Shown piece by piece: positions 1 to 10,675 of a stretch of 64,000 nt of DNA (the stretch's first letter is position 1; each line of letters opens with the position of its first letter). Source of the stretch: Ptiloglossa arizonensis (lineage: Eukaryota; Arthropoda; Insecta; Hymenoptera; Colletidae). The stretch covers positions 248,001 to 312,000 of the forward strand of contig NW_027478922.1 of NCBI RefSeq assembly GCF_051014685.1, read 5' to 3'. The position numbers and the translations under genes were made by a program. The notes beneath the pieces are model-generated. The model was not told the DNA's origin and did no database searches. It was given only the letters and a program-made list of their open reading frames with translations.

Positions 1-25
1 AACGGTATGCGTACTTTTCCCCTAG

Positions 26-61
26 GCAGTTCTAGTTAATCGTTTCGAGCATCAGAACTGC
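26..61. repeat. Subtype-specific 8-bp inverted repeat GCAGTTCT / AGAACTGC
   Basis: In CAG-type monomers GCAGTTCT (monomer positions 26-33) is the exact reverse complement of AGAACTGC (54-61), with a 20-nt loop. Other subtypes have CCGTTCT or CTGTTCT on the left, so only GTTCT/AGAAC plus partial flanks pair. The full 8-bp stem is therefore a property of CAG-type copies and of CACTC-type copies with GGCAG. Confidence 0.8.
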
Positions 62-116
62 GAAAATTTTGTGTTTCTCAAGTGTTTCATACTTCCAAAC
101 TGCCATATCTCGCGAA

Positions 117-132
117 CGGATTGTCCAATCCG
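117..132. repeat. Dyad CGGATTG-N2-CAATCCG (one per monomer)
   Basis: Monomer positions 117-132 form a 7+7 bp perfect inverted repeat around a 2-bp spacer. The consensus is CGGATTGACCAATCCG; the spacer is TC in this first copy. Most monomers keep both arms. CAGATTG (CAAAA and TAC types) and TGGATTG (CTG and GTT types) weaken the left arm, and CCAACCC or CCACTCC weaken the right arm in other subtypes. It could be a protein-binding dyad or merely a structural feature; no known binding motif is recognised. Confidence 0.85.
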
Positions 133-350
133 CAAAATTTCTGTTGCATCTGAAAGTAGAAACTCGCCCGATTACAACGGTATGCGTACTTTTCCCCTAG
201 ACCGTTCTAGTTATGCTTGTCGAGCATCAGAACTGCGAAAATTTTGCGTTTCTCAAGCGTTTCTTACCTCCAAACCACCATATCTCGCGAACGGATTGAC
301 TAATCCGCAAAATTTCTGTTGCATCTGAAAGTAGAAACTCGCGCGATTAC

Positions 351-525
351 AACGGCATGCGTACTTTTCCCCTAGGTCGTTCTAGTTATTCGTTTCGAGC
401 ATCAGAACTGCGAAAATTTTGAGTTTCTCAAGCGTTTCTAACCTCCAAACTGCCATATCTCGCGAACGGATTGACCAGTCCGCAAAATTTCTGTTGCATC
501 TGAAAGTAGAAACTCGCCCGATTAC
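351..525. repeat. Representative 175-bp monomer
   Basis: One full copy (TCG type) shown as a reference for the monomer coordinates used elsewhere. It contains CCTAGG at 371-376, AAAATTTT at 413-420, the TTGAG/CTCAA dyad at 419-431, TCGCGA at 460-465 and AAAATTT at 484-490. A typical copy is about 44% G+C with 13 CpG sites. The right-hand dyad is imperfect in this copy because it reads CCAGTCCG where most copies read CCAATCCG. Confidence 0.95.
419..431. repeat. Short dyad TTGAG-TTT-CTCAA (one per monomer)
   Basis: Monomer positions 69-81 read TTGAGTTTCTCAA in the majority type, a 5-bp stem with a 3-nt loop directly after the AAAATTTT tract. It is lost in copies reading TTCTGATGCG, TTCTGAAGCG, TTGCGTTTC or TTGGGTTTC, so it is not strictly conserved. 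Confidence 0.75.
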
Positions 526-1575
526 AACGGTATGCGTACTTTTCCCCTAGGCCGTTCTAGTTATTCGTTTCGAGCATCAGAACTGCGAAAATGTTGAGTT
601 TCTCAAGCGTTTCTTACCTCCAAACTGCCATATTTCGCGAATGGATTGACCAATCCGCAAAATTTCTGTTGCATCTGAAAGGAGAAGCTCGCCCGATTAC
701 AACGGTTTGCGTACTTTTCCCCTAGGCCTTTCTAGTTATTCGTTTCGAGCATCAGAACTTCGAAAATTTTGAGTTTCTCAAGCGTTTCTTACTTCCAAAC
801 TGCCATATCTCGCGAACAGATTGGCCAATCCGCAAAATTTCTGTTGCATCTGAAAGTAGAAACTCGCCCGATTACAACTGTATGCGTACTTTTCCCCTAG
901 TCCGTTCTAGTTATTCGTTTCGAGCATCAGAACTGCGAAAATTTTGAGTTTCTGAAGCGTTTCTTACCTCCAAACTGCCATATCTCGCGAACGGATTGAC
1001 CAATCCGCAAAATTTCTGTTCCATCTGAAAGTAGAAACTCGTCCGATTACAACGGTATGCGTACTTTTCCCCTAGGCAGTTCTAGTTAATCGTTTCGAGC
1101 ATCAGAACTGCGAAAATTTTGTGTTTCTGATGCGTTTCTTACTTCCAAACTGCCATATCTCGCGAACGGATTGACCAATCCGCAAAATTTCTGTTGCATC
1201 TGAAAGTAGAAACTCGCCCGATTACAACGGTAGGCGTACTTTTCCCCTAGGCCGTTCTGGTTATTCGTTTCGAGCATCAGAACTGTGAAAATTTTGAGTT
1301 TCTCAACCGTTTCTTACCTCCAAATTGCCATATCTCGCGAACGGATTGACCAATCCGCAAAATTTTTGTTGCATCTGAAAGTAGAAAGTCGCCCGATTAC
1401 AACGGTATGCGTACTTTTCCCCTAGTCCGTTCTAGTTATTCGTTTCGAGCATCAGAACTGCGAAAATTTTGAGTTTCTGATGCGTTTCTTACTTCCAAAC
1501 TGCCATATCTCGCGAACGGATTGACCAATCCGCAAAATTTCTGTTCCATCTGAAAGTAGAAACTCGTCCGATTAC

Positions 1576-3675
1576 AACGGTATGCGTACTTTTCCCCTAG
1601 GCAGTTCTAGTTAATCGTTTCGAGCATCAGAACTGCGAAAATTTTGTGTTTCTCAAGTGTTTCATACTTCCAAACTGCCATATCTCGCGAACGGATTGTC
1701 CAATCCGCAAAATTTCTGTTGCATCTGAAAGTAGAAACTCGCCCGATTACAACGGTATGCGTACTTTTCCCCTAGACCGTTCTAGTTATGCTTGTCGAGC
1801 ATCAGAACTGCGAAAATTTTGCGTTTCTCAAGCGTTTCTTACCTCCAAACCACCATATCTCGCGAACAGATTGACTAATCCGCAAAATTTCTGTTGCATC
1901 TGAAAGTAGAAACTCGCGCGATTTCAACGGCATGCGTACTTTTCCCCTAGGTCATTCTAGTTATTCGTTTCGAGCATCAGAACTGCGAAAATTTTGAGTT
2001 TCTCAAGCGTTTCTAACCTCCAAACTGCCATATCTCGCGAACGGATTGACCAGTCCGCAAAATTTCTGTTGCATCTGAAAGTAGAAACTCGCCCGATTAC
2101 AACGGTATGCGTACTTTTCCCCTAGGCCGTTCTAGTTATTCGTTTCGAGCATCAGAACTGCGAAAATGTTGAGTTTCTCAAGCGTTTCTTACCTCCAAAC
2201 TGCCATATTTCGCGAATGGATTGACCAATCCGCAAAATTTCTGTTGCATCTGAAAGGAGAAGCTCGCCCGATTACAACGGTATGCGTACTTTTCCCCTAG
2301 TCCGTTCTAGTTATTCGTTTCGAGCATCAGAACTGCGAAAATTTTGAGTTTCTGATGCGTTTCTTACTTCCAAACTGCCATATCTCGCGAACGGATTGAC
2401 CAATCCGCAAAATTTCTGTTGCATCTGAAAGTAGAAACTCGCCCGATTACAACGGTATGCGTACTTTTCCCCTAGACCGTTCTAGTTATGCTTGTCGAGC
2501 ATCAGAACTGCGAAAATTTTGCGTTTCTCAAGCGTTTCTTACCTCCAAACCACCATATCTCGCGAACGGATTGACTAATCCGCAAAATTTCTGTTGCATC
2601 TGAAAGTAGAAGCTCGCCCGATTACAACGGTGTGCGTACTCTTCCCCTAGGCGGTTCTAGTTATTCGTTTCGAGCATCAGAACTGCGAAAATTTTGAGTT
2701 TCTCAAGCGTTTCTTACCTCCAAACTGCCATATCTCGCGAACGGATTAACCAATCCGCAAAATTTCTGTTGCATCTGAAAGTAGAAACTCGCCCGATTAC
2801 AACGGTATGCGTACTTTTCCCCTAGGCTGTTCTAGTTATTCGTTTCGAGCATCAGAACTGCGAAAATGTTGAGTTTCTCAAGCGTTCCTTACCTCCAAAC
2901 TGCCATATCTCGCGAATGGATTGACCAATCCGCAAAATTTCTGTTGCATCTGAAAGTAGAAGCTCGCCCGATTACAACGGTTTGCGTACTTTTCCCCTAG
3001 GCCGTTCTAGTTATTCGTTTCGAGCATCAGAACTGCGAAAATTTTGAGTTTCTCAAGCGTTTCTTACATCCAAACTGCCATATCTCGCGAACAGATTGAC
3101 CAATCCGCAAAATTTCTGTTGCATCTGAAAGTAGAAACTCGCCCGATTACAACTGTATGCGTACTTTTCCCCTAGTCCGTTCTAGTTATTCGTTTCGAGC
3201 ATCAGAACTGCGAAAATTTTGAGTTTCTGAAGCGTTTCTTACCTCCAAACTGCCATATCTCGCGAACGGATTGACCAATCCGCAAAATTTCTGTTGCATC
3301 TGAAAGTAGAAACTCGTCCGATTACAACAGTATGCGTACTCTTCTCCTAGGCAGTTCTAGTTAATCGTTTCGAGCATCAGAACTGCGAAAATTTTGAGTT
3401 TCTCAAGCGTTTCTTACCTCCAAACTGCCATATCTCGCGAACAGACTGACCAATCCGCAAAATTTCTGTTGCATCTGAAAGTAGAAACTCGCCCGATTAC
3501 AACTGTATGCGTACTTTTCCCCTAGTCCGTTCTAGTTATTCGTTTCGAGCATCAGAACTGCGAAAATTTTGAGTTTCTGAAGCGTTTCTTACCTCCAAAC
3601 TGCCATATCTCGCGAACGGATTGACCAATCCGCAAAATTTCTGTTCCATCTGAAAGTAGAAACTCGTCCGATTAC
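1576..3675. repeat. HOR copy, 12 monomers (2100 bp)
   Basis: This is a higher-order unit aligning monomer by monomer with 3676-5950, except that it lacks the monomer equivalent to 4376-4550. By eye I count about eight substitutions between the two copies in 2100 bp. Examples are GGTCATT against GGTCGTT, GATTAACC against GATTGACC and CTTCTCC against CTTCCCC. It opens with a CAG monomer carrying GTGTTTCTCAAGTG. Confidence 0.9.
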
Positions 3676-5950
3676 AACGGTATGCGTACTTTTCCCCTAG
3701 GCAGTTCTAGTTAATCGTTTCGAGCATCAGAACTGCGAAAATTTTGTGTTTCTCAAGTGTTTCATACTTCCAAACTGCCATATCTCGCGAACGGATTGTC
3801 CAATCCGCAAAATTTCTGTTGCATCTGAAAGTAGAAACTCGCCCGATTACAACGGTATGCGTACTTTTCCCCTAGACCGTTCTAGTTATGCTTGTCGAGC
3901 ATCAGAACTGCGAAAATTTTGCGTTTCTCAAGCGTTTCTTACCTCCAAACCACCATATCTCGCGAACGGATTGACTAATCCGCAAAATTTCTGTTGCATC
4001 TGAAAGTAGAAACTCGCGCGATTACAACGGCATGCGTACTTTTCCCCTAGGTCGTTCTAGTTATTCGTTTCGAGCATCAGAACTGCGAAAATTTTGAGTT
4101 TCTCAAGCGTTTCTAACCTCCAAACTGCCATATCTCGCGAACGGATTGACCAGTCCGCAAAATTTCTGTTGCATCTGAAAGTAGAAACTCGCCCGATTAC
4201 AACGGTATGCGTACTTTTCCCCTAGGCCGTTCTAGTTATTCGTTTCGAGCATCAGAACTGCGAAAATGTTGAGTTTCTCAAGCGTTTCTTACCTCCAAAC
4301 TGCCATATTTCGCGAATGGATTGACCAATCCGCAAAATTTCTGTTGCATCTGAAAGGAGAAGCTCGCCCGATTACAACGGTTTGCGTACTTTTCCCCTAG
4401 GCCTTTCTAGTTATTCGTTTCGAGCATCAGAACTTCGAAAATTTTGAGTTTCTCAAGCGTTTCTTACTTCCAAACTGCCATATCTCGCGAACAGATTGGC
4501 CAATCCGCAAAATTTCTGTTGCATCTGAAAGTAGAAACTCGCCCGATTACAACTGTATGCGTACTTTTCCCCTAGTCCGTTCTAGTTATTCGTTTCGAGC
4601 ATCAGAACTGCGAAAATTTTGAGTTTCTGATGCGTTTCTTACTTCCAAACTGCCATATCTCGCGAACGGATTGACCAATCCGCAAAATTTCTGTTGCATC
4701 TGAAAGTAGAAACTCGCCCGATTACAACGGTATGCGTACTTTTCCCCTAGACCGTTCTAGTTATGCTTGTCGAGCATCAGAACTGCGAAAATTTTGCGTT
4801 TCTCAAGCGTTTCTTACCTCCAAACCACCATATCTCGCGAACGGATTGACTAATCCGCAAAATTTCTGTTGCATCTGAAAGTAGAAGCTCGCCCGATTAC
4901 AACGGTGTGCGTACTCTTCCCCTAGGCGGTTCTAGTTATTCGTTTCGAGCATCAGAACTGCGAAAATTTTGAGTTTCTCAAGCGTTTCTTACCTCCAAAC
5001 TGCCATATCTCGCGAACGGATTGACCAATCCGCAAAATTTCTGTTGCATCTGAAAGTAGAAACTCGCCCGATTACAACGGTATGCGTACTTTTCCCCTAG
5101 GCTGTTCTAGTTATTCGTTTCGAGCATCAGAACTGCGAAAATGTTGAGTTTCTCAAGCGTTCCTTACCTCCAATCTGCCATATCTCGCGAATGGATTGAC
5201 CAATCCGCAAAATTTCTGTTGCATCTGAAAGTAGAAGCTCGCCCGATTACAACGGTTTGCGTACTTTTCCCCTAGGCCGTTCTAGTTATTCGTTTCGAGC
5301 ATCAGAACTGCGAAAATTTTGAGTTTCTCAAGCGTTTCTTACATCCAAACTGCCATATCTCGCGAACAGATTGACCAATCCGCAAAATTTCTGTTGCATC
5401 TGAAAGTAGAAACTCGCCCGATTACAACTGTATGCGTACTTTTCCCCTAGTCCGTTCTAGTTATTCGTTTCGAGCATCAGAACTGCGAAAATTTTGAGTT
5501 TCTGAAGCGTTTCTTACCTCCAAACTGCCATATCTCGCGAACGGATTGACCAATCCGCAAAATTTCTGTTGCATCTGAAAGTAGAAACTCGTCCGATTAC
5601 AACAGTATGCGTACTCTTCCCCTAGGCAGTTCTAGTTAATCGTTTCGAGCATCAGAACTGCGAAAATTTTGAGTTTCTCAAGCGTTTCTTACCTCCAAAC
5701 TGCCATATCTCGCGAACAGACTGACCAATCCGCAAAATTTCTGTTGCATCTGAAAGTAGAAACTCGCCCGATTACAACTGTATGCGTACTTTTCCCCTAG
5801 TTCGTTCTAGTTATTCGTTTCGAGCATCAGAACTGCGAAAATTTTGAGTTTCTGAAGCGTTTCTTACCTCCAAACTGCCATATCTCGCGAACGGATTGAC
5901 CAATCCGCAAAATTTCTGTTCCATCTGAAAGTAGAAACTCGTCCGATTAC
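3676..5950. repeat. HOR copy, 13 monomers (2275 bp)
   Basis: This is the full-length version of the unit at 1576-3675. It contains one extra monomer (4376-4550; GGTTTGCG, GGCCTTT, ACTTCG), which also sits at 701-875. Monomers inside one unit differ from each other far more than corresponding monomers in the two units do, which is the signature of a true higher-order repeat. Confidence 0.9.
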
Positions 5951-6825
5951 AACGGTATGCGTACTTTTCCCCTAGGCAGTTCTAGTTAATCGTTTCGAGC
6001 ATCAGAACTGCGAAAATTTTGTGTTTCTCAAGTGTTTCATACTTCCAAACTGCCATATCTCGCGAACGGATTGTCCAATCCGCAAAATTTCTGTTGCATC
6101 TGAAAGTAGAAACTCGCCCGATTACAACGGTATGCGTACTTTTCCCCTAGACCGTTCTAGTTATGCTTGTCGAGCATCAGAACTGCGAAAATTTTGCGTT
6201 TCTCAAGCGTTTCTTACCTCCAAACCACCATATCTCGCGAACAGATTGACTAATCCGCAAAATTTCTGTTGCATCTGAAAGTAGAAACTCGCGCGATTAC
6301 AACGGCATGCGTACTTTTCCCCTAGGTCGTTCTAGTTATTCGTTTCGAGCATCAGAACTGCGAAAATTTTGAGTTTCTCAAGCGTTTCTAACCTCCAAAC
6401 TGCCATATCTCGCGAACGGATTGACCAGTCCGCAAAATTTCTGTTGCATCTGAAAGTAGAAACTCGCCCGATTACAACGGTATGCGTACTTTTCCCCTAG
6501 GCCGTTCTAGTTATTCGTTTCGAGCATCAGAACTGCGAAAATGTTGAGTTTCTCAAGCGTTTCTTACCTCCAAACTGCCATATTTCGCGAATGGATTGAC
6601 CAATCCGCAAAATTTCTGTTGCATCTGAAAGGAGAAGCTCGCCCGATTACAACGGTGTGCGTACTTTTCCCCTAGGCCTTTCTAGTTATTCGTTTCGAGT
6701 ATCAGGACTGCGAAAATTTTGAGTTTCTCAAGCGTTTCTTACTTCCAAACTGCCATATCTCGCGAACAGATTGACCAATCCGCAAAATTTCTGTTGCATC
6801 TGAAAGTAGAAACTCGCCCGATTAC
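5951..6825. repeat. Third HOR copy, truncated after 5 monomers
   Basis: The first four monomers (5951-6650) repeat the start of the 13-mer unit. The fifth (6651-6825; TGTG start, GGCCTTT, GAGTATCAGGACTG) departs from it and leads into a different, 8-monomer unit. The GAGTATCAGG variant recurs only at 25891-26065. Confidence 0.85.
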
Positions 6826-8225
6826 AACTGTATGCGTACTTTTCCCCTAGTCCGTTCTAGTTATTCGTTTCGAGCATCAGAACTGCGAAAATTTTGAGTT
6901 TCTGATGCGTTTCTTACTTCCAAACTGCCATATCTCGCGAAAGGATTGACCAATCCGCAAAATTTCTGTTGCATCTGAAAGTAGAAACTCGCCCGATTAC
7001 AACGGTATGCGTACTTTCCCCCTAGGCCGTTCTAGTTATTCGTTTCGAGCATCAGAACTGCGAAAATTTTGAGTTTCTCAAGCGTTTCTTACCTCCAAAC
7101 TGCCATATCTCGCGAATGGTGTGACCAATCCGCAAAATTTCTGTTGCATCTGAAAGTAGAAGCTCGCCCGATTACAACGGTGTACGTACTTTTCCCCTAG
7201 GCCGTTCTAGTTATTCGTTTCGAGCATCAGAACTTCGAAAATTTTGAGTTTCTCAAGCGTTTCTTACTTCCAAACTGCCATATCTCGCGAACAGATTGGC
7301 CAATCCGCAAAATTTCTGTTGCATCTGAAAGTAGAAGCTCGCCCGATTACAACTGTATGCGTACTTTTCCCCTAGTCCGTTCTAGTTATTCGTTTCGAGC
7401 ATCAGAACTGCGAAAATTTTGAGTTTCTCAAGCGTTTCTTACCTCCAAACTGCCATATCTCGCGAACGGATTGACCAATCCGCAAAATTTCTGTTGCATC
7501 TGAAAGTAGAAACTCGCCCGATTACAACGGTATGCGTACTTTTCCCCTAGGCTGTTCTAGTTATTCGTTTCGAGCATCAGAACTGCGAAAATGTTGAGTT
7601 TCTCAAGCGTTTCTTACCTCCAAACTGCCATATCTCGCGAACGGATTGACCAATCCGCAAAATTTCTGTTGCATCTGAAAGTAGAAACTCGCCCGATTAC
7701 AACGGTATGCTTACTTTTCCACTAGGCTGTTCTAGTTATTCGTTTCGAGCATCAGAACTGCGAAAATGTTGAGTTTCTCAAGCGTTTCTTATCTCCAAAC
7801 TGCCATATCTCGCGAATGGATTGACCAATCCGCAAAATTTCTGATGCATCTGAAAGTAGAAACTCGCCCGATTAAAATGGTATGCGTACTTTTCCCTTAG
7901 GCCGTTCTAGTTATTCGTTTCGAGCATCAGAACTGCAAAAATTTTGAGTTTCTCAAGCGTTTCTTACTTCCAAACTGCCATATCTCGCGAACAGATTGAC
8001 CAATCCGCAAAATTTCTGTTGCATCTGAAAGTAGAAACTCGTCCGATTACAACGGTATGCGTACTTTTCCCCTAGGCAGTTCTAGTTAATCGTTTCGAGC
8101 ATCAGAACTGCGAAAATTTTGAGTTTCTCAAGCGTTTCTTAGCTCCAAACTGCCATATCTCGCGAACGGATTGACCACTCCGCAAAATTTCTGTTGCATC
8201 TGAAAGTAGAAACTCGCCCGATTAC
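6826..8225. repeat. HOR copy, 8 monomers (1400 bp), first
   Basis: The order is TCCG (CTGATGCG), CCCC, TAC, TCCG, CTG, a GGTATGCTTAC/CCACTAGG copy, a CAAAA copy with CCTTAGG preceded by GATTAAAATGG, and CAG. It is repeated immediately downstream with the same private changes. Confidence 0.9.
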
Positions 8226-9625
8226 AACTGTATGCGTACTTTTCCCCTAGTCCGTTCTAGTTATTCGTTTCGAGCATCAGAACTGCGAAAATTTTGAGTT
8301 TCTGATGCGTTTCTTACTTCCAAACTGCCATATCTCGCGAAAGGATTGACCAATCCGCAAAATTTCTGTTGCATCTGAAAGTAGAAACTCGCCCGATTAC
8401 AACGGTATGCGTACTTTCCCCCTAGGCTGTTCTAGTTATTCGTTTCGAGCATCAGAACTGCGAAAATTTTGAGTTTCTCAAGCGTTTCTTACCTCCAAAC
8501 TGCCATATCTCGCGAATGGTGTGACCAATCCGCAAAATTTCTGTTGCATCTGAAAGTAGAAGCTCGCCCGATTACAATGGTGTACGTACTTTTCCCCTAG
8601 GCCGTTCTAGTTATTCGTTTCGAGCATCAGAACTTCGAAAATTTTGAGTTTCTCAAGCGTTTCTTACTTCCAAACTGCCATATCTCGCGAACAGATTGGC
8701 CAATCCGCAAAATTTCTGTTGCATCTGAAAGTAGAAACTCGCCCGATTACAACTGTATGCGTACTTTTCCCCTAGTCCGTTCTAGTTATTCGTTTCGAGC
8801 ATCAGAACTGCGAAAATTTTGAGTTTCTCAAGCGTTTCTTACCTCCAAACTGCCATATCTCGCGAACGGATTGACCAATCCGCAAAATTTCTGTTGCATC
8901 TGAAAGTAGAAACTCGCCCGATTACAACGGTATGCGTACTTTTCCCCTAGGCTGTTCTAGTTATTCGTTTCGAGCATCAGAACTGCGAAAATGTTGAGTT
9001 TCTCAAGCGTTTCTTACCTCCAAACTGCCATATCTCGCGAACGGATTGACCAATCCGCAAAATTTCTGTTGCATCTGAAAGTAGAAACTCGCCCGATTAC
9101 AACGGTATGCTTACTTTTCCACTAGGCTGTTCTAGTTATTCGTTTCGAGCATCAGAACTGCGAAAATGTTGAGTTTCTCAAGCGTTTCTTATCTCCAAAC
9201 TGCCATATCTCGCGAATGGATTGACCAATCCGCAAAATTTCTGATGCATCTGAAAGTAGAAACTCGCCCGATTAAAATGGTATGCGTACTTTTCCCTTAG
9301 GCCGTTCTAGTTATTCGTTTCGAGCATCAGAACTGCAAAAATTTTGAGTTTCTCAAGCGTTTCTTACTTCCAAACTGCCATATCTCGCGAACAGATTGAC
9401 CAATCCGCAAAATTTCTGTTGCATCTGAAAGTAGAAACTCGTCCGATTACAACGGTATGCGTACTTTTCCCCTAGGCAGTTCTAGTTAATCGTTTCGAGC
9501 ATCAGAACTGCGAAAATTTTGAGTTTCTCAAGCGTTTCTTAGCTCCAAACTGCCATATCTCGCGAACGGATTGACCACTCCGCAAAATTTCTGTTGCATC
9601 TGAAAGTAGAAACTCGCCCGATTAC
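8226..9625. repeat. HOR copy, 8 monomers (1400 bp), second
   Basis: This is a near-identical tandem copy of 6826-8225. Shared private variants such as GGTATGCTTAC (7706 and 9106) lie exactly 1400 bp apart. Differences seen include GGCCG against GGCTG in the CCCC monomer and ACAATGG against ACAACGG before TGTAC. Confidence 0.9.
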
Positions 9626-10675
9626 AACTGTATGCGTACTTTTCCCCTAGTCCGTTCTAGTTATTCGTTTCGAGCATCAGAACTGCGAAAATTTTGAGTT
9701 TCTCAAGCGTTTCTTACCTCCAAACTGCCATATCTCGCGAACGGATTGACCAATCCGCAAAATTTCTGTTGCATCTGAAAGTAGAAACTCGCCCGATTAC
9801 AACGGTATGCGTACTTTTCCCCTAGGCTGTTCTAGTTATTCGTTTCGAGCATCAGAACTGCGAAAATGTTGAGTTTCTCAAGCGTTTCTTACCTCCAAAC
9901 TGCCATATCTCGCGAATGGATTGACCAATCCGCAAAATTTCTGTTGCATCTGAAAGTAGAAGCTCGCCCGATTACAACGGTATGCGTACTTTTCCCCTAG
10001 GCAGTTCTAGTTAATCGTTTCGAGCATCAGAACTGCGAAAATTTTGAGTTTCTCAAGCGTTTCTTAGCTCCAAACTGCCATATCTCGCGACCGGATTGAC
10101 CACTCCGCAAAATTTCTGTTGCATCTGAAAGTAGAAACTCGCCCGATTACAACTGTATGCGTACTTTTCCCCTAGTCCGTTCTAGTTATTCGTTTCGAGC
10201 ATCAGAACTGCGAAAATTTTGCGTTTCTCAAGCGTTTCTTACCTCCAAACTGCCATATCTCGCGAACGGATTGACCAATCCGCAAAATTTCTGTTGCATC
10301 TGAAAGTAGAAACTCGCCCGATTACAACGGTATGCGTACTTTTCCCCTAGGCCGTTCTGGTTATGCGTTTCGAGCATCAGAACTGTGATAATTTTGAGTT
10401 TCTCAACCGTTTCTTACCTCCAAACTGCCATATCTCGCGAACGGATTGACCAATCCGCAAAATTTCTGTTGCATCTGAAAGTAGAAACTCTCCCGATTAC
10501 AACGGTATGCTTACTTTTCCACTAGGCTGTTCTAGTTATTCGTTTCGAGCATCAGAACTGCGAAAATGTTGAGTTTCTCAAGCGTTTCTTACCTCCAAAC
10601 TGCCATATCTCGCGAATGGATTGACCAATCCGCAAAATTTCTGTTGCATCTGAAAGTAGAAGCTCGCCCGATTAC
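9626..10675. repeat. Satellite block, 6 monomers
   Basis: The order is TCCG, CTG, CAG (with CGCGACCGG), TCCG (TTGCGTTTC), CTGG (TTATGCG, CTGTGATAA) and a GCTTAC/CCACTAGG copy with CTCTCCCG before it. The same six monomers, including the rare CGCGACCGG, recur at 14524-15573, 4898 bp downstream. Confidence 0.85.

Larger units (their letters stand above)
1..1575. repeat. Satellite block, 9 monomers (partial HOR copy)
   Basis: The order is CAG, ACCG, TCG, GTT, a TTTGCG/GGCCTTT copy, TCCG, CAG, CTGG, TCCG. The first five monomers match 3676-4550. The last part is a divergent tail with GTTTCTGATGCG (from 1051) and a CTGG copy carrying TAGGCG (from 1226). It looks like a truncated or rearranged copy of the following 12/13-mer unit. 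The window starts inside the array. Confidence 0.85.

Noticed and set aside
1..175. Internal duplication of the monomer (CGAAAATTTT part against CGCAAAATTT part)
   Set aside because: Similarity is limited to the A/T tract and a few flanking bases; it is too weak by eye to claim that two half-monomers share an origin.
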